A stretch of 64,000 nt of DNA. Source: Pollutiaquabacter aromativorans (GTDB lineage: Bacteria > Bacteroidota > Bacteroidia > AKYH767-A > 2013-40CM-41-45). Every line of letters starts with the position of its first letter. The first letter of the stretch is position 1. The translations under genes were made by a program, and so were the position numbers. Below the pieces are notes generated by a model. That model was not told the origin of the DNA, did not search any database, and saw only the letters and a list, made by a program, of their open reading frames with translations. The stretch lies in assembly GCA_049177215.1 (NCBI GenBank), contig CP185379.1:2108001-2172000 (forward strand). The letters run 5' to 3'. This document shows positions 17,222-26,024 of this stretch, piece by piece.

Positions 17222-17500
17222 TTATTTCTTGTCGTCCTTACGGTTTCCGCTATGACCACGGTAGGTGCGGGTCGGAGCGAATTCACCGAGTTTGTGACCC
17301 ACCATGTTTTCCGTCACATACACCGGGATGAACTTGTTCCCGTTGTGAACCGCGAAGGTGTGACCGACGAATTCCGGTGCGATCATCGAAGCACGTGACC
17401 AGGTCTTGATCACCGTCTTCTTCTTGCTTTCATTCATCTTCGTCACCTTCTGTTCGAGGTAATGAGCGATGTAAGGACCTTTCTTAAGCGAACGAGCCAT
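17222..17500 (-). CDS. rpsS: 30S ribosomal protein S19
   Basis: S19 is in the head of the small subunit near S13. It has 92 residues with the start MARSLKKGPYIAHYLEQKV and the signature HNGNKFIPVYVTENMVGHKL followed by GEFAPTRTYRGHSG. It stands between rplB and rplV. Confidence 0.97.
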   Translation of the reverse strand: MARSLKKGPYIAHYLEQKVTKMNESKKKTVIKTWSRASMIAPEFVGHTFAVHNGNKFIPVYVTENMVGHKLGEFAPTRTYRGHSGNRKDDKK

Positions 17501-17558
17501 AGTATTGCTGTGTTGTTCGCCGCGGCTTCCCGATACTCAGGCTGCCGCCGGCAACATA

Positions 17559-18383
17559 TTATTTCTTGCGTCTTTCGATGATGTATTTATTCGTCGGATG
17601 ATTCTTGCGACGGGTCTTGCGTCCCTTCGCGTACAAGCCCTTGCGGGAGCGCGGGTGTCCACCCGAAGCGCGGCCTTCGCCACCACCCATGGGGTGATCA
17701 ACCGGGTTCATGGCCACACCACGAACACGCGGACGACGACCCGCCCAACGGTTACGGCCGGCTTTACCCAGGCTCTCTTTGTTGTGGTCCGGATTCGATA
17801 CGGTACCGATCGTCGCGAGGCAGGAAGCCAGTACCTTACGGGTTTCGCCGGAAGGCATCTTGATGATGGCGTAATTACCGTCGCGGGCCGCGAGCTGGGC
17901 AAACGATCCGGCGCTGCGCGCCATGACCGCTCCCTGTCCAGGACGCAACTCGATGTTATGGATCAACGTACCCAGCGGAATGTCCTTCAGGAAAAGGGCG
18001 TTCCCGATCTCCGGGGTGGCATTGGTACCGGAAAGGACTTTCTGACCAACCTTCAGACCTACCGGCGCTACGATGTAACGCTTGTCACCGTTCTTGTAAT
18101 TCACAAGAGCGATACGGGCTGTACGGTTCGGATCGTATTCAATGGTCTTGACCGTGCCTTCGATACCGTGGTTATCGCGCTTGAAATCGATCAGACGGTA
18201 CATCTTGCGATGACCGCCACCGATGTAGCGCATGGTCATCTTACCGTCGCTGTTACGGCCACCGGAACGCTTGATGCGTACAACCAGTGACTGCTCCGGA
18301 CGGGAAGCTGTGATATCTTCAAACGAGTCCACCGTCGTGTGACGCTGGGTCGGGGTCATCGGGCGGAGTTTCTTGACTGCCAT
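17559..18383 (-). CDS. rplB: 50S ribosomal protein L2
   Basis: L2 is essential for subunit association and peptidyl transfer. It has 274 residues. The C-terminal region carries the hallmark NPVDHPMGGGEGRASGGHPR, with the His needed for peptidyl transferase, and the N-terminal part has GGRNSDGKMTMRYIGGGHRK. It lies between rplW and rpsS. Confidence 0.98.
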   Translation of the reverse strand: MAVKKLRPMTPTQRHTTVDSFEDITASRPEQSLVVRIKRSGGRNSDGKMTMRYIGGGHRKMYRLIDFKRDNHGIEGTVKTIEYDPNRTARIALVNYKNGDKRYIVAPVGLKVGQKVLSGTNATPEIGNALFLKDIPLGTLIHNIELRPGQGAVMARSAGSFAQLAARDGNYAIIKMPSGETRKVLASCLATIGTVSNPDHNKESLGKAGRNRWAGRRPRVRGVAMNPVDHPMGGGEGRASGGHPRSRKGLYAKGRKTRRKNHPTNKYIIERRKK

Positions 18384-18409
18384 GATTCAGATGCTTGCTG
18401 GACTCCAGG

Positions 18410-18700
18410 TTAGATGTTACTGTAGAAATCGATGGCGTCGCCCTTCTTCAGGGTCACGACTGCCTTCTTGAACGAACCGCTGCTGCCGGATACGACTCCG
18501 GTTTTGGTGTAACGGGTCTTCGCCTTGCCGGGAGCGACCATCGTGTTCACGCTTTCAACGGTGACATTGTACATTTTCTCGACGGCCTGCTTGATCTGGA
18601 TCTTGTTCGCCGTACGATCGACGAGAAAACCGTATTGACCCAGCTTCTCGCTGGTCTTCGTCATCTTCTCGGTGATGAGGGGTTTCTTCAGGACGCTCAT
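18410..18700 (-). CDS. rplW: 50S ribosomal protein L23
   Basis: L23 is the main docking site for trigger factor and SRP at the tunnel exit. It has 96 residues: VLKKPLITEKMTKTSEKLGQ at the N terminus and FLVDRTANKIQIKQAVEKMY. The start overlaps the rplD stop by four bases. Its partner trigger factor (tig) is encoded about 8 kb away in this window. Confidence 0.96.
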   Translation of the reverse strand: MSVLKKPLITEKMTKTSEKLGQYGFLVDRTANKIQIKQAVEKMYNVTVESVNTMVAPGKAKTRYTKTGVVSGSSGSFKKAVVTLKKGDAIDFYSNI

Positions 18701-19326
18701 GATAAGAATCGGGTTTCGAGTGCGGGAACAGAGCCCTCAACCAACACCAGGTGCTGGGCGTTGAGGACGTCGTAGGTATTCAGTTCACCGGCGGTGACCA
18801 CCTTGTTGCGCTGCAGGTTGCGCGCCGACAGGTAGATGTTGTGGTCGTGTTGCGGAAGTACGACCAGAGCCTTCTTGTTCTCCAGTTGGAGATTCTTCAG
18901 GATATCCGCGTATTGCTTCGTCTTCGGCTTGTCGAAGTTGAAGTTTTCGAGGATCGTTACGCTCTTACCCTTGGCTTTGTACGTCAGAGCCGAGAGGCAC
19001 GCGAGGCGCTTCAGCTTCTTGTTCAGCTTGAAGGAATAATCGCGCGGACGAGGACCGAATACGCGTCCACCACCCACGAAGAGCGGGGATTTCATCGAAC
19101 CGGCACGGGCGCCGCCCGTACCCTTCTGACGCTTCAGTTTCTTGGTCGTGCGGGCGATCTCTGCGCGCTCCTTCGACTTGTGCGTTCCCTGGCGCTGGTT
19201 GGCGAGGTATTGCTTCACGTCGAGATAGATCGCGTGATCGTTCGGCTCGATCCCGAAGATCTGGTCGTTCAACCGGACCTTCTTGCCGGTCTCTTTACCG
19301 GCGGTGTTTACCACTACTGCTTCCAT
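18697..19326 (-). CDS. rplD: 50S ribosomal protein L4
   Basis: L4 has an exit-tunnel loop and, in E. coli, represses the S10 operon. I place the start at MEAVVVNTAGKE (209 residues) directly after the rplC stop. A longer in-frame ATG five codons upstream would overlap rplC. The tunnel loop (GTGGARAGSMKSPLFVGGGR) is present. The C terminus overlaps the rplW start. Confidence 0.95.
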   Translation of the reverse strand: MEAVVVNTAGKETGKKVRLNDQIFGIEPNDHAIYLDVKQYLANQRQGTHKSKERAEIARTTKKLKRQKGTGGARAGSMKSPLFVGGGRVFGPRPRDYSFKLNKKLKRLACLSALTYKAKGKSVTILENFNFDKPKTKQYADILKNLQLENKKALVVLPQHDHNIYLSARNLQRNKVVTAGELNTYDVLNAQHLVLVEGSVPALETRFLS

Positions 19327-19327
19327 C

Positions 19328-19945
19328 TTATTTCTCCACAATTACAATGGAACCTTTATGTCCCGGAACAGCACCCTTCACAACGAGGATGTTCTGCTCA
19401 GGAACCACTTTTACTACCTGCAGGTTCTGCATCTTCACACGCGCTACGCCCATGTGACCGGCAGTACGCTGGCCCGGCCATACGCGGGATGGGAACGAGG
19501 ACGCTCCACGCGAACCCGGGGCACGAAGACGGTTGTGCTGACCGTGGGTCTGCATACCGACACCGCTGAAGCCGTGACGCTTCACAACGCCCTGGAAACC
19601 GCGGCCCTTCGAGGTGCCAACGACATCCACGAAATCGCCTTCTGCAAAGAGATCGGCTTTGATCTCGCTGCCCACTTCCGGAAGCTGTTCGAAGTGACGG
19701 AACTCCATCACGTTACGCTTCGGGCTGGTGCCTGATTTCTTGAAATGACCGGCTTCCGCCTTGGTCGTGTGCTTTTCTTTCTTGTCGCCGAAAGCCAGCT
19801 GAACAGCCGTGTAGCCGTCCTTCTCCTTGGTCTTCACCTGGGTGACGACGCAAGGACCCGCTTCAATCACGGTACACGGGATGTAAGTCCCGTCCGCGCT
19901 GAAGACGCTGGTCATTCCGATCTTCTTTCCGATGATTCCTGACAT
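19328..19945 (-). CDS. rplC: 50S ribosomal protein L3
   Basis: L3 is a primary large-subunit assembly protein. The start MSGIIGKKIGMTSVF is the family's standard N terminus, giving 205 residues. A longer in-frame ATG 14 codons upstream adds a sequence with no family match. The hallmark segment FSGVGMQTHGQHNRLRAPGS around residues 120-150 is clear. It stands between rpsJ and rplD. Confidence 0.96.
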   Translation of the reverse strand: MSGIIGKKIGMTSVFSADGTYIPCTVIEAGPCVVTQVKTKEKDGYTAVQLAFGDKKEKHTTKAEAGHFKKSGTSPKRNVMEFRHFEQLPEVGSEIKADLFAEGDFVDVVGTSKGRGFQGVVKRHGFSGVGMQTHGQHNRLRAPGSRGASSFPSRVWPGQRTAGHMGVARVKMQNLQVVKVVPEQNILVVKGAVPGHKGSIVIVEK

Positions 19946-20008
19946 GGTGTTAGTACTGTTGTGCCAGCGGTTTGGAGCACGTTCCAAACATAGCCGTTGT
20001 TGAATTGC

Positions 20009-20317
20009 TTAGGATGCTTTGATCTCTACTTCCACACCGCTCGGAAGCTCCAGCTTCATCAACGCGTCGACGGTCTTGGCAGTCGAGTTGTAGATGTCGA
20101 GCAGGCGCTTGTATGAGCACAATTGGAACTGCTCGCGAGCCTTCTTGTTGACGTGCGGGGAACGCAGCACGGTGAAGATCTTCTTGCCGGTCGGCAGCGG
20201 AATGGGTCCGTTGACGACTGCGCCGGTGACTTTCACCGTCTTCACGATCTTCTCGGCCGATTTGTCAACCAGATTGTGATCGTAGGACTTGAGCTTAATG
20301 CGGATGCGCTGAGACAT
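20009..20317 (-). CDS. rpsJ: 30S ribosomal protein S10
   Basis: S10 is part of the small-subunit head and, as NusE, of the transcription antitermination complex. It has 102 residues with the start MSQRIRIKLKSYDHNLVDKS and the signature GPIPLPTGKKIFTVLRSPHV. It follows fusA directly, so the str and S10 operons are joined, and no strong promoter is seen before it. Confidence 0.97.
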   Translation of the reverse strand: MSQRIRIKLKSYDHNLVDKSAEKIVKTVKVTGAVVNGPIPLPTGKKIFTVLRSPHVNKKAREQFQLCSYKRLLDIYNSTAKTVDALMKLELPSGVEVEIKAS

Positions 20318-20359
20318 GTTGAAAGAACGTTGGTAGGATATGTCTTGTTGAGGTATTGC

Positions 20360-22489
20360 TTAGTTGACTTTCTCGGCTTTTGCTTTGCCTTTCGCCTTGG
20401 CGATGACTTCCTCGGCCAGGGTACGCGGGCATTCGCTGTAGTGTGAGAACTCCATGCTGGAGGAAGCACGACCGGAGGTGATGGTACGCAACGAGGTCAC
20501 GTAACCGAACATTTCCGACAGCGGAACTTTCGCCTTGATCACCTGCGCGCCGGCACGGGTATCCATGCCTTCGAGCTGTCCACGACGCTTGTTCAAGTCG
20601 CCCATGACGTCGCCCATGTACAAGTCAGGGGTAACGACTTCCACTTTCATGATCGGCTCCATGAGGACCGGCTTCGCTTTCGCGGCGGCTTCACGATAAC
20701 CCATCTTGGCGCAGATTTCGAACGAGAGTGAGTCGGAGTCGACCGCGTGGAACGAACCGTCGTAGATCCGGACCTTCATTGACTCGAGCGGATAACCGGC
20801 AAGAACACCGGTACCCATGGCGGCATCGAATCCTTTCTGGATCGCCGGGATGAATTCACGCGGAATAGAACCACCGGTGATCTCGTTCACGAACTGGAGG
20901 CCGGTATGACCTTTGGCCAGCCAATCGGCATCAGCCGGAGAAATCTCGAACTGGATGTCGGCGAACTTACCGCGACCACCCGTCTGCTTCTTATACGTCT
21001 CACGGTGCGAAGCACTGCCCATGATGGCTTCTTTGTAAGCCACCTGCGGTGCACCCTGATTACATTCTACTTTGAACTCGCGCTTCAGACGGTCCACGAT
21101 GATCTCCAGGTGGAGTTCACCCATACCGGAGATAACGGTCTGACCGGTCTCTTCGTCGGTGTGTACGCGGAACGTCGGATCTTCTTCGGCAAGTTTGGCA
21201 AGCGCCATACCCAGCTTGTCTACGTCGGCCTGGGTCTTCGGCTCGATGGCGAGTCCGATAACCGGGGTCGGGAAGCTCATCGATTCGAGGATGATCGGCG
21301 CGTTGACATCGCACAGCGTGTCACCGGTCTTGATTTCCTTGAAACCAACGGCAGCACCGATATCACCGGCTTCGATGAAGTCGATCGGGTTCTGCTTGTT
21401 GGCGTGCATGCGGATGATACGCGAGATACGCTCGTTCTTGCCGGTACGTGCGTTGAGCACATACGAACCTGCATCCAGGCGACCGGAATACACACGGAAG
21501 AACGCGAGACGACCTACGAACGGATCGGTCATGATCTTGAACGCAAGCGCTGCGAATTTGTCCTTCGGATCAGCCTTACGCTCTTCCTCCTGGTCGGTGT
21601 TGGGGTTGACACCCTTCACGTTCTCGATCTCGTTCGGAGCCGGGAGGTACTGGATCACTGCGTCCAACATCGCCTGAACACCCTTGTTCTTGAAGGCGGA
21701 ACCGCACATCATCGGGGTGATCTTCATGGCAATAACCGCCTTACGGATAGCCGTACGGAGCTCGTCTTCGGTGATGCTGTTCGGATCTTCGAAGAACTTC
21801 TCCATCAGGTGGTCGTCGAATTCAGCCACGGCTTCAACCAGGTTGGCGCGCCAGTGGTTCACATCGGCTTGCATGTCGACCGGGATCGGTACTACGTCGA
21901 ACGTAGCGCCTTTGGTCTCTTCATGCCAGATGATGGCTTTGTTGGTGATCAGGTCGACCACGCCTTTGAACATGTCTTCGGCGCCGATCGGGAGCTGCAG
22001 GGGAACGGGATTACCGCTGAGGCGCTCTTTTACCTGAGCGACAACGTTCAAAAAGTTCGCGCCGGCACGGTCCATCTTGTTCACGAAACCGATCCGGGGA
22101 ACGCGGTATTTGTTCATCTGACGCCAAACGGTCTCCGACTGGGGCTCCACACCACCAACGGCACAGAAAAGGGCGACAGCGCCGTCGAGTACGCGCAGGG
22201 AGCGCTCTACTTCAACGGTAAAGTCAACGTGACCAGGTGTATCAATGATATTGATCTTATACTGGTCATTCAGGTAATTCCAATAAGTAGTGGTGGCTGC
22301 GGAGGTAATGGTGATACCACGCTCCTGCTCCTGAACCATCCAGTCCATGGTAGCAGCGCCTTCGTGTACCTCACCGATCTTGTGCACCTTACCGGTGTAA
22401 TACAAGACACGTTCCGTAGTAGTCGTCTTCCCGGCGTCAATGTGTGCCGAGATGCCGATGTTGCGGGTATTTGTTAGCTCTTTGCTCAT
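20360..22489 (-). CDS. fusA: Elongation factor G
   Basis: EF-G is the GTPase that drives translocation and, with RRF, ribosome recycling. It has 709 residues, with the P-loop AHIDAGKTTTTERVLYYTG near residue 15, RGITITSAATT (switch I), DTPGHVDF (G3) and NKMDRAGAN (G4). Domains II-V follow, ending AKGKAKAEKVN. It lies between rpsG and rpsJ. The 210-base gap between rpsG and fusA is by far the largest in the cluster and holds several hairpins. Confidence 0.98.
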   Translation of the reverse strand: MSKELTNTRNIGISAHIDAGKTTTTERVLYYTGKVHKIGEVHEGAATMDWMVQEQERGITITSAATTTYWNYLNDQYKINIIDTPGHVDFTVEVERSLRVLDGAVALFCAVGGVEPQSETVWRQMNKYRVPRIGFVNKMDRAGANFLNVVAQVKERLSGNPVPLQLPIGAEDMFKGVVDLITNKAIIWHEETKGATFDVVPIPVDMQADVNHWRANLVEAVAEFDDHLMEKFFEDPNSITEDELRTAIRKAVIAMKITPMMCGSAFKNKGVQAMLDAVIQYLPAPNEIENVKGVNPNTDQEEERKADPKDKFAALAFKIMTDPFVGRLAFFRVYSGRLDAGSYVLNARTGKNERISRIIRMHANKQNPIDFIEAGDIGAAVGFKEIKTGDTLCDVNAPIILESMSFPTPVIGLAIEPKTQADVDKLGMALAKLAEEDPTFRVHTDEETGQTVISGMGELHLEIIVDRLKREFKVECNQGAPQVAYKEAIMGSASHRETYKKQTGGRGKFADIQFEISPADADWLAKGHTGLQFVNEITGGSIPREFIPAIQKGFDAAMGTGVLAGYPLESMKVRIYDGSFHAVDSDSLSFEICAKMGYREAAAKAKPVLMEPIMKVEVVTPDLYMGDVMGDLNKRRGQLEGMDTRAGAQVIKAKVPLSEMFGYVTSLRTITSGRASSSMEFSHYSECPRTLAEEVIAKAKGKAKAEKVN

Positions 22490-22699
22490 TTGATTACTTA
22501 TCCGTTAATCATAACGATAGTTGTTTCTATTCCGCGATAACCGGACACTTTGAGCGGCGCCTGCGCGCTTGTCGGAGACGTCCTCCGCTCAGTTATCCAG
22601 TCTGTTACCTTGCCATGCTGGGCAAGTCAGGGGGTTATCCCGTTAAAGAAAGAACTATCCGAGTTGGACCGACCGTTGTCGGCCCGGGCATTCGTATTA
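22490..22699 (-). promoter_or_regulatory. rpsG-fusA intergenic region with alternative hairpins
   Basis: This is 210 bases without a gene in an otherwise tightly packed cluster. One hairpin, CCGAC/GTCGG (22669-22673 with 22678-22682), lies after rpsG. A 7-bp pair TGAGCGG/CCGCTCA (22551-22557 with 22585-22591) overlaps a 5-bp pair CGGAG/CTCCG (22573-22577 with 22583-22587), so the two cannot form together. There is no good TAnnTTTG element. It could be an attenuator or a stability element for fusA mRNA; the function is not known. Confidence 0.4.
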
Positions 22700-23167
22700 T
22701 CAGGCACGGAAGTGCGAGAAAGCCTTGTTGGCTTCTGCCATCCGGTGCGTGTCTTCTTTTTTCTTAACAGCTGCGCCTTCACCCTTTGCAGCGGCGATGA
22801 TTTCACCGGCCAGACGATCCGACATGGTCTTCTCGTTGCGCAGGCGGGAGTAGTTGATCATCCACTTGATCGAAAGACTGATGCGGCGGTCCGGACGAAT
22901 TTCCGTCGGGATCTGGAAGGTAGCTCCGCCGACACGACGGCTCTTTACTTCTACCGTCGGCATCACGTTCGCCATGGCTTTTTTCCAGGTGTCCAGTCCG
23001 TTCTCCTTCGTCTTGTCTTCTACCTTCTGGACGGCGTCGTAGAAAATGGCGAATGCCGTGTTCTTCTTACCGGATAACATCATCATGTTCACGAAACGGG
23101 TTACTGCCGTGTCGTTGAACTTGGGATCCGGTAACAGGATGCGTTTTTTCGGTTTTGTCTTCCGCAT
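22700..23167 (-). CDS. rpsG: 30S ribosomal protein S7
   Basis: S7 nucleates head assembly and, in E. coli, regulates the str operon. It has 155 residues: the start MRKTKPKKRILLPDPKF and the signature YDAVQKVEDKTKENGLDTWK, then RRVGGATFQIPTEIRPDRR. It lies between rpsL and fusA. Confidence 0.97.
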   Translation of the reverse strand: MRKTKPKKRILLPDPKFNDTAVTRFVNMMMLSGKKNTAFAIFYDAVQKVEDKTKENGLDTWKKAMANVMPTVEVKSRRVGGATFQIPTEIRPDRRISLSIKWMINYSRLRNEKTMSDRLAGEIIAAAKGEGAAVKKKEDTHRMAEANKAFSHFRA

Positions 23168-23203
23168 GGGATGATGCAGCTATACGCTATTCGTTATTTC
23201 TGA

Positions 23204-23602
23204 TTACTTCTTACCTGCAGGTGCAGCACCCGGCTTCGGACGCTTGGTTCCGTATTTCGAACGCTGCTGCTTGCGACCCTCAACACCAGCCGTGTCCAAA
23301 GAACCACGAACGATGTGGTAGCGCACACCCGGAAGGTCCTTCACACGACCGCCGCGGATCAGCACGACCGAGTGCTCCTGGAGGTTGTGACCCTCACCCG
23401 GGATGTAGGCCGTCACTTCATACTTGTTGGTCAGACGAACACGCGCCACCTTACGCATGGCGGAATTCGGCTTCTTGGGAGTGGTGGTATACACGCGGGT
23501 GCAAACACCACGACGCTGCGGACACGAGGTAAGAGCAGGTGATTTGCTCTTATCGATCAATTTTTCGCGTCCCTTACGGACCAACTGTGAAATTGTCGGC
23601 AT
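23204..23602 (-). CDS. rpsL: 30S ribosomal protein S12
   Basis: S12 monitors decoding in the A site. It has 132 residues. The conserved TTPKKPNSAMRKVARVRL and GEGHNLQEHSVVLIRGGRVK segments contain the lysines and neighbouring residues where streptomycin-resistance mutations arise elsewhere; the wild-type Lys is present in both. It is the first gene of the cluster, about 60 bases downstream of a strong promoter. Confidence 0.97.
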   Translation of the reverse strand: MPTISQLVRKGREKLIDKSKSPALTSCPQRRGVCTRVYTTTPKKPNSAMRKVARVRLTNKYEVTAYIPGEGHNLQEHSVVLIRGGRVKDLPGVRYHIVRGSLDTAGVEGRKQQRSKYGTKRPKPGAAPAGKK

Positions 23603-23668
23603 TCGGGTAACTGGCTTTCGGGTTAACGTTCAGTCTATTAGGCGCTTTTCGCCTGATTTTGAGGAATG

Positions 23669-23699
23669 CAAAGGTACCACAAACTCCCTATTTACCAAA
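23669..23699 (-). promoter_or_regulatory. Bacteroidota promoter of the str-S10-spc-alpha cluster
   Basis: On the minus strand, TTTG (23696-23699) is followed after exactly 19 bases by TACCTTTG (23669-23676). This is a full match to the Bacteroidota sigma-A consensus. Transcription should begin near 23663, giving a leader of about 60 bases to rpsL. The leader contains a small hairpin AGGCG/CGCCT (23640-23644 with 23650-23654). Confidence 0.85.
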
Positions 23700-23805
23700 T
23701 GCTGTTCATAAAATATTTCACACATTTTCACGGCTCAACACAAGGCCGCCGCTGACTGGCTACCCGGCTATTCCCCAGTCAATCTGCAAATCGCTCATTA
23801 TCAAT

Positions 23806-23840
23806 AAAATAAAAAGGGCCCCGGCATGCGGAGCCCTTTT
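23806..23840 (-). terminator. Terminator downstream of clpX
   Basis: The hairpin AAAAGGGC/GCCCTTTT (23812-23819 with 23833-23840) has an inner CCG/CGG pair. On the minus strand it is followed by a U-rich tract. It lies just after the clpX stop and before the ribosomal promoter. Confidence 0.85.
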
Positions 23841-23858
23841 CTGTTGATTTTCAGCTAT

Positions 23859-25100
23859 TTAAGCTACTTTCAGGCGGTTGATGTTCGCTTTGGAGAATTT
23901 CTCCTTGGCATAGGCCAAAGTGAGCGTAAATTCCTTGATTCCCTGCTTGTTAGAAGGAACTTCAAACATGGCGTCCAAAAGAATGGCTTCGCAGATTGAC
24001 CGCAGGCCGCGGGCTCCCAGTTTGAATTCGAACGCTTTTTCAACAATGAAGTCAAGTACACCCTTCTCAACCGACAGGCTTACACCCTCTAATTGGAACA
24101 GTTTCTCGTATTGCTTGATGAGCGCGTTCTTGGGCTCGGTCAGGATCGCCTTCAAGGCAGGCTTGTCAAGCGGATCCAGGTGGGTCAATACCGGCACGCG
24201 CCCGATCAGCTCCGGAATGAGTCCGAAGGCCTTCAGGTCGGTCGGACTGATATATTGCAGATAATTCGACCGGTCGATTTTTTCAGCGTCTTTGGACGAT
24301 TTATAGCCGATCGCGTGCGTCTCCAAACGCCGGGCGATCTTTTTGTCAATCCCGTCAAAGGCGCCTCCACAGATGAACAGGATATTGGAGGTATCCATCG
24401 AGATCATCTTCTGCTCCGGATGCTTGCGGCCTCCTTGCGGGGGGACATTCACCACGGAACCTTCCAGGAGTTTCAACAAGGCTTGCTGCACCCCTTCCCC
24501 GCTTACATCCCGGGTAATGGACGGATTGTCGCCTTTCCGGGCGATTTTATCGATCTCGTCGATGTACACCACGCCCCGCTCCGCCGATGGTACGTCATAA
24601 TCGGCTGCCTGCAATAAACGGGTAAGAATGCTTTCTACGTCTTCCCCGACATAGCCCGCCTCTGTCAATACGGTGGCATCCGCGATGCAGAAAGGCACAT
24701 TCAGCATTTTAGCGATCGTACGGGCCAGCAGGGTCTTGCCGGTACCCGTTTCACCGACGAGTAATATGTTCGATTTCTCGATCTCTACTTCGTCCTGCTT
24801 CTTGATCTTGCTGGAAATGCGCTTGTAGTGGTTGTAAACGGCGACGGCCAATACCTTCTTGGCTTCGTCCTGACCGATCACGTATTGATCCAGGAACTTC
24901 TTTATTTCGACAGGTTTCAGCAGCGTGAGATGGGAATTCAGCGAAGTTTTCAACTTGCTGTTCATCTCGTCATTCAGAATATTCTGAGCCTGCTGGATGC
25001 ACTGGTCGCAAATATGACCCGTTATGCCCGCAATCAGCACATAGGTCTCACTCTTGTCCCTGCCGCAGAAGGAACATTTGATCTCTTTTGGATTCTTCAT
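23859..25100 (-). CDS. clpX: ATP-dependent Clp protease ATP-binding subunit ClpX
   Basis: ClpX is the AAA+ unfoldase that recognises substrates and feeds them to ClpP. I start it at MKNPKEIKCSFCGRDKS (413 residues); an in-frame ATG 11 codons earlier adds no family sequence. The N-terminal zinc finger uses Cys9, Cys12, Cys31 and Cys34. Walker A is GETGTGKT (116-123), Walker B is VVYIDEIDKIARK, and the RYLQ-like ARGLRSICEAILLDAMFE C-terminal domain follows. It sits downstream of clpP, separated by a hairpin-rich gap, in the order tig-clpP-clpX that is widespread in bacteria. Confidence 0.97.
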   Translation of the reverse strand: MKNPKEIKCSFCGRDKSETYVLIAGITGHICDQCIQQAQNILNDEMNSKLKTSLNSHLTLLKPVEIKKFLDQYVIGQDEAKKVLAVAVYNHYKRISSKIKKQDEVEIEKSNILLVGETGTGKTLLARTIAKMLNVPFCIADATVLTEAGYVGEDVESILTRLLQAADYDVPSAERGVVYIDEIDKIARKGDNPSITRDVSGEGVQQALLKLLEGSVVNVPPQGGRKHPEQKMISMDTSNILFICGGAFDGIDKKIARRLETHAIGYKSSKDAEKIDRSNYLQYISPTDLKAFGLIPELIGRVPVLTHLDPLDKPALKAILTEPKNALIKQYEKLFQLEGVSLSVEKGVLDFIVEKAFEFKLGARGLRSICEAILLDAMFEVPSNKQGIKEFTLTLAYAKEKFSKANINRLKVA

Positions 25101-25123
25101 GTTGGATGGAGAGCCGCGAAAAA

Positions 25124-25189
25124 TTAAACGCAAGCTAAGGAATTTTGTTCGACCGGGTCAAACAAGAACACCTTAAAACTTGCGTTTAA
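25124..25189 (-). repeat. Long imperfect inverted repeat between clpP and clpX
   Basis: The outer arms TTAAACGCAAG (25124-25134) and CTTGCGTTTAA (25179-25189) are perfectly complementary. Inside them TAAGG/CCTTA, TTGTT/AACAA and GACC/GGTC also pair, giving a nearly continuous 66-base hairpin. It follows the short terminator-like hairpin after clpP and precedes the clpX start by 23 bases, so clpX translation or mRNA processing may depend on it. Confidence 0.75.
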
Positions 25190-25207
25190 AAAATGCGGTT
25201 TTACCGC
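25188..25207 (-). terminator. Short terminator or attenuator after clpP
   Basis: On the minus strand GCGGT-AAA-ACCGC (25195-25207) is followed by A and then six T. It begins directly after the clpP stop codon. The 5-bp stem is short, so termination is probably partial and could set the clpP:clpX ratio. Confidence 0.5.
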
Positions 25208-25885
25208 TTATTTCTTTCGCGTCAGTACTTCATCGACCATGCCGTAAGCCTTGGCTTCTTCGGCGGTCATCCAGTAATCGCGGTCGGAATCTTTCCACAC
25301 TTTCTCGTACTCCTGACCCGAATGCGAAGCGATGATCTCGTACAGTTCTTTCTTCAGCTTCTGGATCTCCCGTGCCGTGATTTCGATATCGGATGCCTGA
25401 CCTTCGGCGCCGCCCAGCGGCTGGTGGATCATGATCCGGGAGTGCTTCAACGCTGCCCGCTTGCCTTTATCGCCGGCACACATCAATACCGCGGCCATCG
25501 ATGCGGCCATGCCGGTGCAAATGGTACCAATGCTCGGCTGTACCAACTGCATGGTATCATAGATGCCCAAACCTGCATAAACGGATCCGCCCGGACTGTT
25601 CATGTAGATCTGAATATCCTTCTTGGCATCCACCGACTCCAGAAACAGGAGCTGCGCCTGGATGATGTTCGAAACATAATCGTTGATCCCGACGCCCAGG
25701 AAGATGATGCGATCCATCATCAGACGGGAAAAGACGTCCATCGTCGCGATGTTGAGCTGACGTTCTTCGATAATCGTCGGTGAGATATAATCGTTGCGCA
25801 CAGCGGAAACAAAACTGTCGACGCTCAGGCTGCTGATGCCCTGGTGCTTGACCGCATACTTGCGGAACTCGTTGGTGTAATTCAT
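25208..25885 (-). CDS. clpP: ATP-dependent Clp protease proteolytic subunit
   Basis: ClpP forms the 14-subunit barrel protease that degrades proteins unfolded by ClpX. The chosen start MNYTNEFRKYAVKHQG gives 225 residues; an ATG 12 codons upstream is also in frame. The catalytic triad is Ser129 (GMAASMAA), His154 (MIHQPLGG) and Asp203 (in the DRDYWMTAEEA segment). The N-terminal segment before the core is longer than in E. coli and may be a propeptide. A TAATTTTG element lies upstream at 25942-25949. Confidence 0.95.
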   Translation of the reverse strand: MNYTNEFRKYAVKHQGISSLSVDSFVSAVRNDYISPTIIEERQLNIATMDVFSRLMMDRIIFLGVGINDYVSNIIQAQLLFLESVDAKKDIQIYMNSPGGSVYAGLGIYDTMQLVQPSIGTICTGMAASMAAVLMCAGDKGKRAALKHSRIMIHQPLGGAEGQASDIEITAREIQKLKKELYEIIASHSGQEYEKVWKDSDRDYWMTAEEAKAYGMVDEVLTRKK

Positions 25886-25941
25886 GATGTGTTCGTTACT
25901 GTTGAAAGACGGGAACTCCACGGAAATATTGCCGGGAAGTC

Positions 25942-25949
25942 CAAAATTA
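25942..25949 (-). promoter_or_regulatory. Possible clpP promoter -7 element (TAATTTTG)
   Basis: TAATTTTG on the minus strand fits TAnnTTTG and would start transcription near 25937, about 50 bases before the chosen clpP start. No clear -33 TTG is seen at the expected spacing. Confidence 0.35.
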
Positions 25950-26024
25950 CTGGACGGAGCGGGGCGCTATGCCACACGATTCCGAACTTTTCAACAGCGG
26001 AAACCGATCCAGGGTTACCTGGCC

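Noticed and set aside
20906..22477. 523-codon open frame on the plus strand opposite fusA
   Set aside because: It is antisense to a fully conserved fusA and its product is rich in His/Arg/Val with no family likeness; long antisense frames are expected in coding DNA of this composition.
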